Both the position numbers and the translations under genes were made by a program. Positions 1 through 5,641 of a stretch of 5,641 nt of DNA are shown in pieces. The DNA lies in NCBI GenBank assembly GCA_004525885.1, contig SPBV01000119.1, positions 1-5,641 of the forward strand. Reading direction: 5' to 3'. Position 1 is the first letter of the stretch, and every line of letters begins with the position of its first letter. The notes under the pieces are model-generated. The model was not told where the DNA came from, ran no database searches, and saw only the letters and a list, made by a program, of their open reading frames with translations. The stretch is from Nitrosomonadales bacterium (GTDB taxonomy: Bacteria; Pseudomonadota; Gammaproteobacteria; Burkholderiales; Nitrosomonadaceae).

Positions 1-1175
1 CAGATACCGGTACAGAACTGAGTAACCCATCTGACTTACCTATAGCTGACGTAGTTGCTTTTAGCATAGACGATGCCTCCACTACTGAAATCGATGATGC
101 TTTTTCTGTTACTCCTCTACCTCTTGGTAGCTTTCGCATTGGTATACACATCGCCGCACCTACTCTGGGGATTATTCCGGGATCATCCCTGGATATAGTG
201 GCCGCACAACGACTGTCTACCGTTTATTTACCGGGGAGCAAAATTACCATGCTTCCAGAAAATGTAATCCACTACTACACCCTGGGAGAAAAACGACTTT
301 GCCCCACAGTTTCAATGTATCTTGACGTAGCTGATGATTTCACAGTAACCGCCACGAGCAGCCGTATTGACCAGGTGAGAATTGCAGCTAACCTAAGACG
401 TGATACGCTGGAGGATGATTTTAATGAGAATACATTAGCAAGAAACAACATTAATTGTGACTTTGGGCAAGAATTAAAAACACTGTGGAATTTTGCCCGT
501 AAAATGGAATATTCTCGCGGTAAAGCTAATGATAGTAACAACGAAAGAATTGACTATGGATTCAGTGTTAAGGGAGACAATGTCACCATTAAAGAGCGGC
601 GACGTGATTCCCCGTTAGACAAATTGGTGTCAGAACTGATGATTTTTGTCAATACTGAATGGGGAAAGCAACTAGCTAACGGCGGAGTTACTGGGATATA
701 TCGTAACCAAGGTGGTGGGAAAGTTAGAATGAGCACGTCTCCTGCACCTCACCAGGGTCTGGGTGTCTCACAGTATGCTTGGTTCAGTTCGCCAATGCGC
801 CGCTATGTCGATCTTATAAATCAGAGACAATTAGTCTCACTTCTACGGGGAGAAGAACCACCTCACCCAAAAGATTGTAGTAGTCTACTGACATCAATGA
901 GGAATTTCGATGAGGTTTATGAGGCCTACAATGCGTTCCAACGTAAAATGGAACGATATTGGTGTTTGCGCTGGCTGTTACAGGAAAAGATCAGTACTAC
1001 TAGCGCACTGGTAATCAAGGAGAATTTTGTAAAACTAGATCATCTGCCGCTGGTGATACGAGCACCCTCTTTGCCGGAAATATTTCCTGAAACCTATGTC
1101 GAATTGGAAATATTAAAGATTGACTTGCTGGAGTTAACTTTGAACACAAAATTTATCAGAAAACTGGAGACCTGA
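1..1175 (+). CDS. RNB-domain 3'-5' exoribonuclease (RNase II/R family), 5' end missing
   Basis: This is the C-terminal part (390 residues visible, reading from base 3) of an RNB-family exoribonuclease, a cytoplasmic enzyme that degrades single-stranded RNA processively from the 3' end. The frame is open to the left edge, so the in-frame GTG at 198 is internal and not the start. Numbering from base 3, the acidic metal-binding motif SIDDASTTEIDDA lies at residues 21-33; D23, D31 and D32 match E. coli RNase II D201, D209 and D210, while E29 replaces D207. Next come HIAAP, then SSPMRRYVDLINQRQL near residues 262-277, the conserved RNA-binding arginine block, then RKMERYWCLRWLLQEK. The tail after this is short and I cannot recognise a convincing S1 domain, which argues against classic RNase R. 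The subfamily resembles the betaproteobacterial RNB proteins usually annotated 'exoribonuclease II' or 'VacB-like'. The family call is secure; the exact gene symbol is not. Confidence 0.93.
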   Translation, partial: DTGTELSNPSDLPIADVVAFSIDDASTTEIDDAFSVTPLPLGSFRIGIHIAAPTLGIIPGSSLDIVAAQRLSTVYLPGSKITMLPENVIHYYTLGEKRLCPTVSMYLDVADDFTVTATSSRIDQVRIAANLRRDTLEDDFNENTLARNNINCDFGQELKTLWNFARKMEYSRGKANDSNNERIDYGFSVKGDNVTIKERRRDSPLDKLVSELMIFVNTEWGKQLANGGVTGIYRNQGGGKVRMSTSPAPHQGLGVSQYAWFSSPMRRYVDLINQRQLVSLLRGEEPPHPKDCSSLLTSMRNFDEVYEAYNAFQRKMERYWCLRWLLQEKISTTSALVIKENFVKLDHLPLVIRAPSLPEIFPETYVELEILKIDLLELTLNTKFIRKLET

Positions 1176-1288
1176 AATAGGCTCTACGATGTGACCAACA
1201 CACCATTGTTGCTTACAATAAATGATAATTAGTATGCTTCCAGTTTAAGTTTTCTAAACTCCTTAGTACATTGACTTTTACAGCAAAT

Positions 1289-2188
1289 ATGTCTGAATTT
1301 AATCTCAATGGATTACGCAGCTGGGTATTTGATCCATCATCACGCTTGGACGTGGCGATACTTATATCACTTATCTTCCATGCGGCTATATTATTCGGGG
1401 TTACCTTCAAACTTCCAATCCCAAAATCTGATAACGTAGTTACGCCATTAGAGGTAGTTCTGGTCAATAGCAAATCTACATCAAAACCTCACAAAACAAA
1501 TTTGCTGGCACAAGCCAATTTAGACGGTGGTGGCAATACCGATGACAACCGTAGTGCCAAGACACCTTTTCCGCTACCCCCTGAACATAAGCAATCAATT
1601 GATGTATCCAAATCTAAACAAAAAATAAAACAACTAGAGCAGGAAGCAGAAAGGCTAATGACTACGGTCAATAGTAAGAAAATAATTCATCAATCCAATT
1701 CACATTTGGAACAGTCAAAACAAAGAGAGAAAACCCTAGATACCTCCGACTTAATTCAGCGTAGCCGTGAAATCATTCGTTTAGAAGCACAGGCTGCCAG
1801 GGATTTTGATGCCTATCAGAAACGTCCAAAACGTAAATTCATTGGTGCTCGTACGAAGGAATACCGTTTTGCACGTTATGTAGAAGACTGGCGCGTCAAG
1901 GTAGAGCGCATTGGAAACCTGAATTACCCTGAAACCGCCAAGCGGAAGGGGCTCTACGGAAACTTACAACTCACTGTTGGCATCATGGCAGACGGCACGC
2001 TCGAATCAATTGAAATTAATCGCTCTTCAGGGAATAAAACTCTGGATGAAGCAGCTATAAATATCGTTAAGCTTGCCGGACAAAACGGATTTTCTCCTTT
2101 TCCGCCTGATATCAGTCGAGACACCGACATCCTACACATTACACGTACCTGGATGTTTACCCGCTCAGATGAGCTAATAAGCAAATAA
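1289..2188 (+). CDS. tonB: TonB-family energy transducer
   Basis: This 299-residue protein carries proton-motive energy from an inner-membrane ExbB-ExbD motor to TonB-dependent receptors in the outer membrane. A short cytoplasmic N-terminus is followed by one membrane segment at about residues 21-40, an uncleaved anchor. Inside it, S27 and H31 form the SxxxH pattern of TonB, where the histidine is needed for coupling. A Lys/Gln/Glu-rich periplasmic linker (about residues 105-165, partly helical or coiled coil) leads to the C-terminal TonB domain, which begins near WRVKVERIGNLNYP (Y213-P214) and continues through GNLQLTVGIMADGTLESIEI. The linker lacks the long Pro-Lys repeats of E. coli TonB. 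I chose ATG 1289; an in-frame TTG at 1271 would add six residues, and neither has a clear Shine-Dalgarno. No exbB or exbD lies in the window. aroE begins 59 bases downstream, so co-transcription is likely. The family is certain; its receptor partners are unknown. Confidence 0.9.
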   Translation: MSEFNLNGLRSWVFDPSSRLDVAILISLIFHAAILFGVTFKLPIPKSDNVVTPLEVVLVNSKSTSKPHKTNLLAQANLDGGGNTDDNRSAKTPFPLPPEHKQSIDVSKSKQKIKQLEQEAERLMTTVNSKKIIHQSNSHLEQSKQREKTLDTSDLIQRSREIIRLEAQAARDFDAYQKRPKRKFIGARTKEYRFARYVEDWRVKVERIGNLNYPETAKRKGLYGNLQLTVGIMADGTLESIEINRSSGNKTLDEAAINIVKLAGQNGFSPFPPDISRDTDILHITRTWMFTRSDELISK

Positions 2189-2247
2189 TTAATGTAAGTT
2201 AGAACCTTTAATTATTACGGCCATATTTAACTCTGATTATTTCACAT

Positions 2248-3063
2248 ATGCCTGATACTTACGCCGTCATTGGTAATCCTGTCACTTACAGCAAATCGCC
2301 GCTTATCCATGCTGAGTTTTCAAAACAGACTGGGCAGGACATGTATTATGAAGCCATACTTGCACCACTAAATGGCTTTGCGGCAGCAATTGAAGACTTT
2401 CGGCAGAATGGCGGAAAGGGTATGAATGTAACCATTCCTTTCAAGGTTGATGCTTATAAAATTTCGACTCAATTGACTGAGCAAGCCACAGCTGCACGAG
2501 CAGTTAATACGCTAGTCTTTGATGGTGACGAAATTTATGGTCACAACACTGATGGCGCTGGACTAATACGAGATATTGTGATTAATCTTGGCTTTGCTAT
2601 TACGGCCAAGCGGGTACTGCTATGTGGTGCGGGTGGTGCTGCTCGCGGCATAATATTGCCATTACTAAATCAAGAACCACGCATGCTAGTAATTTCAAAT
2701 CGTACCGTACAAAAAGCACACAAATTACGGAAGCAATTCTCCTCGTATAATAATACTATTGTATCTGGTAATTATGAAGATATTACCGGGAAGGAATTTG
2801 ACCTTGTAATCAACGCTACCTCTGCTAGCCTTTTCGGTGAACCACTACCATTGCCACAGGGCACATTCTCCGCTGAATCTCTTGCATACGACATAATGTA
2901 CGGCAATGGGCAAACACCTTTTTTACAATTTGCTAGCCAAGAAGGCGCAGAATATCTGTCAGATGGCATCGGTATGCTAGTGGAGCAGGCCGCAGAATCG
3001 TTCTTTATATGGCGTGGAATAAGGCCTGAAACCAAGCAACTGATTGAGATGCTAAGAAAATGA
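2248..3063 (+). CDS. aroE: Shikimate dehydrogenase (NADP+)
   Basis: AroE reduces 3-dehydroshikimate to shikimate with NADPH, the fourth step of the shikimate pathway to chorismate and the aromatic amino acids, in the cytoplasm. The 271-residue length is normal. The substrate site is complete: the S15-K16-S17 motif after AVIGNPVTY, NVTIPFK with catalytic K66, AVNT with N87, and HNTDGAG with D102. The Rossmann cofactor site has GAGGAARG at residues 127-134, and N151-R152-T153 is the NADP-binding NRT motif, which argues for true AroE over the NAD-using or quinate-active YdiB type. YDIMYGNGQTPFL and DGIGMLVEQAAESFFIW close the protein as in the family. The start is ATG 2248, set by alignment to the family N-terminus since no Shine-Dalgarno is visible. 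It sits 59 bases after tonB and 28 before mtgA in a probable operon. No missing residues or breaks are seen. Confidence 0.97.
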   Translation: MPDTYAVIGNPVTYSKSPLIHAEFSKQTGQDMYYEAILAPLNGFAAAIEDFRQNGGKGMNVTIPFKVDAYKISTQLTEQATAARAVNTLVFDGDEIYGHNTDGAGLIRDIVINLGFAITAKRVLLCGAGGAARGIILPLLNQEPRMLVISNRTVQKAHKLRKQFSSYNNTIVSGNYEDITGKEFDLVINATSASLFGEPLPLPQGTFSAESLAYDIMYGNGQTPFLQFASQEGAEYLSDGIGMLVEQAAESFFIWRGIRPETKQLIEMLRK

Positions 3064-3091
3064 ATTACAAATATAATGATATAAGCAGTAA

Positions 3092-3796
3092 GTGACAAAC
3101 CCCCGTAAGTATTGGTTCTGGAAAACCATCCTTTTTCTTTTCTGTTTAGTTTTTTTCTATCAAGTATGGATTCTCTGCCATATTGTTTATTGGAATTCTT
3201 ACAACCCATCTACCAGTGCTTTCATGCAGCACCGTCTAGATATATTACGAAATAAGAATCCCAGCAACAGAATAGAGTTACGCTATAAGTGGATACCTTA
3301 CGAACTCATTTCCCCTTATCTAAAACGTGCTGTTATTGCTTCTGAGGACGCCAAATTCTTGAAACATAACGGTTTTGATTATATAGCCATACAGATGGCC
3401 TATAAGAAAAATTTGGAAAAGAAAAAATTTATTGTAGGTGGCTCCACTATCAGCCAACAACTCGCAAAGAATTTGTTTCTCTCTACCAAAAAAACTCCTT
3501 GGCGCAAGATGGAAGAGGCCATCATCACATTGATGCTAGAAAATGTAATGTCCAAACGGCGGATCCTAGAGATTTATTTAAATATTATTGAGTGGGGCAA
3601 CAACGTATTCGGGGCTGAAGCTGCAGCTCAATATTATTATAATATTTCCTCTTTTTCCCTTTCTGCAAAGCAATCTGCCCTCCTTGCTGCTATGATTCCT
3701 AACCCACGTTTCTATGACCAGAATCGCAATACCACGCAGCTGTTGAAAAAATCAGATATCATTCTTAAGAGAATGGGCTCTTCGCGAATTCCTTGA
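3092..3796 (+). CDS. mtgA: Monofunctional biosynthetic peptidoglycan transglycosylase (GT51)
   Basis: MtgA polymerises lipid II into glycan strands on the periplasmic side of the inner membrane; it lacks the transpeptidase domain of class A penicillin-binding proteins. At 234 residues it has the usual length for the monofunctional form. One hydrophobic N-terminal anchor spans about residues 12-34. The GT51 motifs follow in order: ASEDAKFLKHNGFD with catalytic E85; GGSTISQQLAKNLFL (116-130); the basic-acidic helix RKMEEAIITLMLE with its conserved glutamates (138-150); KRRILEIYLNIIEWG (155-169); and GAEAAAQYYYN (174-184). The protein ends soon after the SALLAAMIPNP segment, so there is no second domain. 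The start is GTG 3092, which gives the expected basic N-terminus and anchor; no in-frame ATG lies upstream in the 28-base gap, and the ribosome site is weak. It is probably the last gene of the tonB-aroE-mtgA unit. Confidence 0.96.
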   Translation: MTNPRKYWFWKTILFLFCLVFFYQVWILCHIVYWNSYNPSTSAFMQHRLDILRNKNPSNRIELRYKWIPYELISPYLKRAVIASEDAKFLKHNGFDYIAIQMAYKKNLEKKKFIVGGSTISQQLAKNLFLSTKKTPWRKMEEAIITLMLENVMSKRRILEIYLNIIEWGNNVFGAEAAAQYYYNISSFSLSAKQSALLAAMIPNPRFYDQNRNTTQLLKKSDIILKRMGSSRIP

Positions 3797-3923
3797 ATAT
3801 ATATTACCGATTTCTTGTTGGGATGCCGCATACTCTCTAATAACTTTTTTTCTTATAATAAGACGTATCTATTGAGCTTCCTTGCAATTCCACAATATTG
3901 TCTCGTCATTCAGACGACTTGCC
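3797..3923 (+). promoter_or_regulatory. Probable mgtE promoter region and short leader
   Basis: This gap holds a perfect TATAAT hexamer at 3854-3859, just after a T-rich run (3844-3856). No good -35 hexamer stands 16-18 bases upstream; the expected position reads TACTCT. If TATAAT is a sigma-70 -10 box, transcription would start near 3866 and leave a leader of about 58 bases. A 5-bp hairpin at 3903-3917 (TCGTC, loop ATTCA, GACGA) ends six bases before the ATG, where a Shine-Dalgarno would be expected. The leader is too short for an M-box magnesium riboswitch. The promoter is inferred from one hexamer only. No convincing terminator for mtgA is seen here. Confidence 0.4.
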
Positions 3924-5372
3924 ATGGCTAGAACAAATAATCACAACGACCACGATACTAGGAACCTGCAAGAAAATTTACAGCAGGTGGTACATCTGCT
4001 AAGCAAACACAGGCTTGTAGAAGGTTTCGTAAAAATGCAGGAGACTCCACGTTATGAATTAGTCAATTCTCTAGTACACAAACAGAATCTGGCAGAACTG
4101 CAGAATCTACTCGACAAACTACATCCTGCTGACATCGCCTACATTCTGGAAGCCCTGCCCCTAAAAGAACGTCTAATGATCTGGGATTTGGTCAAGGCAG
4201 ACCGAGATGGTGAGATTCTGTTAGAAACCTCAGATTCGGTACGCGAAACACTTATCGCTGCTATGAATAGCGGAGAACTAGTGGCCGCGACAGGGCAACT
4301 AGATGCCGATGAGATAGCTGATTTAGCACCCGATCTACCACGTAATGTTCTTAATGATCTGTTTCAAACACTGCCTACAGAAGAACGGGAGCAATTACGT
4401 TCAGCTATGTCCTATCCAGAAGATGCGGTTGGAGCGCTAATGGATTTTGATATGGTAACTATCCGTAAAGAAGTGACGCTAGAGGTCGTTTTACGCTATC
4501 TGCGACGCTTAGAGGAGTTACCTGACCAAACTGATCAGCTATTCGTAGTAGACCGAGATGAAAGACTCATGGGTGTGCTGCCCGTGAATCTTTTACTAGT
4601 GAATAATCCTGATACCAAAGTTTCAGCGATGATGTCGACAAAGATGGTGAAACTTCACCCGGATGACAAAGCACAACAGGCAACTCATGTATTCGAACGC
4701 TATAATCTTATTACTGCTCCAGTAGTAGATATGAACGATAAATTGTTGGGACGTGTTACCGTCAACGCAGCCATGGATTTTAATCGTGAAAAATCGGAAA
4801 ATAAAGCTTTGAATCTGGCCGGTTTGAGTGAAGAAGAAGATTTATTTGCGCCAGTATGGAAGAGTGTAAAAAATCGCTGGGTTTGGCTAGCTATAAATCT
4901 AATTACAGCATTCATTGCTTCCCGTGTAATTGGTGCATTTGAGGGTTCTATCGAAAAACTGGTAGCGCTAGCAGCACTGATGCCAATTATTGCCGGTATC
5001 GGCGGTAACTCTGGCAACCAAACCATTACCATGATCGTACGCGCTATTGCTTTAGGACAACTTAATGCCAGTAAAGCAAACAAGCTATTCGCTAAGGAAA
5101 TAGTCGTAAGTGCAGTTAATGGAATAATTTGTGGCAGCGCAGCCGGATTGTTTGCCTTCTTAATTTACCACAGCATTTCCCTTAGTGTTGTAGTGACTAT
5201 GGCAATGGCATTAAACCTTCTGCTAGCGGCATTATTGGGAGTACTGATTCCGCTAACACTACATAAACTAGGGCGCGACCCAGCTAAGGGCTCTAGCGTG
5301 ATAATCACTGCCATAACTGACAGTGGTGGTTTTTTTATTTTCTTGGGACTTGCTACGATCCTTCTGCTGTAA
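3924..5372 (+). CDS. mgtE: Magnesium transporter MgtE
   Basis: MgtE is a homodimeric, Mg2+-gated inner-membrane channel for Mg2+ uptake; cytosolic Mg2+ binds the soluble domains and closes the pore. The 482-residue protein shows the full order: a helical MgtE N domain (about residues 40-165, including LHPADIAYILEALP), paired CBS domains (about 168-290), a linker helix, then a five-helix membrane domain (about 319-482). The membrane signature PIIAGIGGNSGNQ is at 354-366, followed by TMIVRAIALGQL. D466 in ITDSGGFF aligns with the pore aspartate (D432 in Thermus thermophilus MgtE). I chose ATG 3924; an in-frame TTG at 3882 would add 14 residues that do not look like the family N-terminus. No Shine-Dalgarno is evident. 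The gene is 127 bases from mtgA with its own possible promoter, and faces lysA. Co2+ transport is possible in this family but cannot be read from sequence. Confidence 0.95.
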   Translation: MARTNNHNDHDTRNLQENLQQVVHLLSKHRLVEGFVKMQETPRYELVNSLVHKQNLAELQNLLDKLHPADIAYILEALPLKERLMIWDLVKADRDGEILLETSDSVRETLIAAMNSGELVAATGQLDADEIADLAPDLPRNVLNDLFQTLPTEEREQLRSAMSYPEDAVGALMDFDMVTIRKEVTLEVVLRYLRRLEELPDQTDQLFVVDRDERLMGVLPVNLLLVNNPDTKVSAMMSTKMVKLHPDDKAQQATHVFERYNLITAPVVDMNDKLLGRVTVNAAMDFNREKSENKALNLAGLSEEEDLFAPVWKSVKNRWVWLAINLITAFIASRVIGAFEGSIEKLVALAALMPIIAGIGGNSGNQTITMIVRAIALGQLNASKANKLFAKEIVVSAVNGIICGSAAGLFAFLIYHSISLSVVVTMAMALNLLLAALLGVLIPLTLHKLGRDPAKGSSVIITAITDSGGFFIFLGLATILLL

Positions 5373-5374
5373 CG

Positions 5375-5399
5375 AGATTTTGATATGATACCAAAATCT
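5375..5399. repeat. Inverted repeat between convergent mgtE and lysA
   Basis: A perfect 8-bp inverted repeat, AGATTTTG and CAAAATCT, surrounds a 9-base loop and begins three bases after the mgtE stop. It could form a weak hairpin from either strand and may help end transcription or protect the 3' end of mgtE mRNA. The stem is AT-rich and no T-run follows on either strand, so it is not a canonical intrinsic terminator. It overlaps by three bases a second small palindrome, TCTAGAACTAGA, at 5397-5408. Confidence 0.4.
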
Positions 5400-5484
5400 A
5401 GAACTAGAACAATAAGACTTACAAAAAAACTGTCGTTGTCCTGTTACTATTTTAGCATTATTTCTGTCTTTTCTCACGTACTAA

Positions 5485-5641
5485 CTATGGCAAAATTCTC
5501 TCGTTAGCAAATAATTGCTCCACAGACTCGCGCTCCTGTATAAGATAAATGTTGTCACCATCTACCATAACCTCAGCTGCACGAGGACGACTGTTGTAGT
5601 TGGAACTCATACTCATACCGTAAGCACCAGCAGACATAACA
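5485..5641 (-). CDS. lysA: Diaminopimelate decarboxylase, C-terminal fragment
   Basis: These are the last 51 codons of lysA, cut by the right edge. LysA is a PLP-dependent (alanine-racemase fold, type III) cytoplasmic enzyme that decarboxylates meso-diaminopimelate to L-lysine, the final lysine step, and so draws on the same diaminopimelate pool as peptidoglycan. The visible part starts [19 protein letters not shown]; the AGAYG tyrosine is in the family's C-terminal active-site segment, and [15 protein letters not shown] is the typical closing beta strand. The tail [17 protein letters not shown] also fits family C-termini, and the stop is TAG at 5485-5487. The gene converges on mgtE with 112 bases between stops. 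On its own strand a run of seven T (complement of 5423-5429) lies about 55 bases past the stop, without a clear hairpin. The identity rests on a short but distinctive stretch; the rest of the gene is outside the window. Confidence 0.9.
   Translation of the reverse strand, partial: VMSAGAYGMSMSSNYNSRPRAAEVMVDGDNIYLIQERESVEQLFANERILP

Noticed and set aside
1240..1260. Hairpin AGTTTA/TAAACT in the nuclease-tonB gap as a terminator
   Set aside because: The stem has six AT-rich pairs and no T-run follows, so it is unlikely to stop transcription.
1271..1273. TTG as the start of tonB, or TTGACT (1271-1276) as a -35 box
   Set aside because: The ATG 18 bases later gives a better N-terminus, and no acceptable -10 hexamer stands 16-18 bases after TTGACT.
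2772..3209. 145-codon open frame on the - strand across the aroE/mtgA junction
   Set aside because: It lies opposite the conserved C-terminus of AroE and the MtgA membrane anchor, has no recognisable motif, and its composition is what an antisense frame of these genes would give.
3630..3650. AT-rich near-palindrome with AATATT arms inside mtgA
   Set aside because: It encodes the YYYNI segment after the conserved GAEAAAQ motif; tyrosine, asparagine and isoleucine codons explain the pattern.
3882..3884. TTG as the start of mgtE
   Set aside because: The 14 added residues do not resemble the family N-terminus, and ATG 3924 gives a normal MgtE length; the hairpin and gap also fit a leader better than coding sequence.
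4700..5083. 127-codon open frame on the - strand inside mgtE
   Set aside because: It is antisense to the conserved CBS and membrane segments of MgtE; its apparent hydrophobic stretches mirror the membrane codons on the other strand.
5268..5477. 69-codon - strand open frame covering the mgtE end and the mgtE/lysA gap
   Set aside because: It overlaps the last conserved helix of MgtE, has no motif, and most of its length outside mgtE is AT-rich spacer. A small gene cannot be excluded, but nothing supports one.

Overview
The window looks like ordinary chromosomal sequence from a betaproteobacterium. The best guess is the Nitrosomonadales, for example a low-GC Nitrosomonas-type organism. This rests on the subfamily features of the RNB ribonuclease and TonB proteins, on remembered gene order (RNB nuclease, TonB, aroE, mtgA) and on a moderately AT-rich composition. 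The class is fairly secure; the genus is a guess from memory of family sequences, not a search.

Layout, left to right: (1) the 3' part of an RNB-family (RNase II/R-like) exoribonuclease, cut by the left edge; (2) a TonB-like energy transducer; (3) aroE, shikimate dehydrogenase; (4) mtgA, the monofunctional peptidoglycan glycosyltransferase; (5) mgtE, a CBS-domain magnesium channel/transporter. All five are on the + strand. (6) At the right edge, on the - strand and convergent with mgtE, are the last 51 codons of lysA, diaminopimelate decarboxylase.

Genes 2 to 4 are separated by only 59 and 28 bases with no convincing terminator, so tonB-aroE-mtgA may be co-transcribed, possibly with the nuclease 113 bases upstream. 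mgtE follows a 127-base gap that holds a perfect TATAAT hexamer and is probably its own transcription unit. The products are housekeeping: RNA decay, coupling of inner-membrane energy to the outer membrane, aromatic amino acid biosynthesis, peptidoglycan polymerisation, Mg2+ homeostasis and lysine synthesis. mtgA and lysA both touch cell-wall metabolism (lysA consumes meso-diaminopimelate), but nothing shows that they act together.

I found no mobile element, CRISPR array, tRNA, rRNA, integrase, toxin-antitoxin pair or defence gene, and no gene-free stretch above about 130 bases. I do not see a previously undescribed system here. The findings are modest: general absence of Shine-Dalgarno sequences, an orphan tonB, small palindromes between genes, and no visible avoidance of CTAG.
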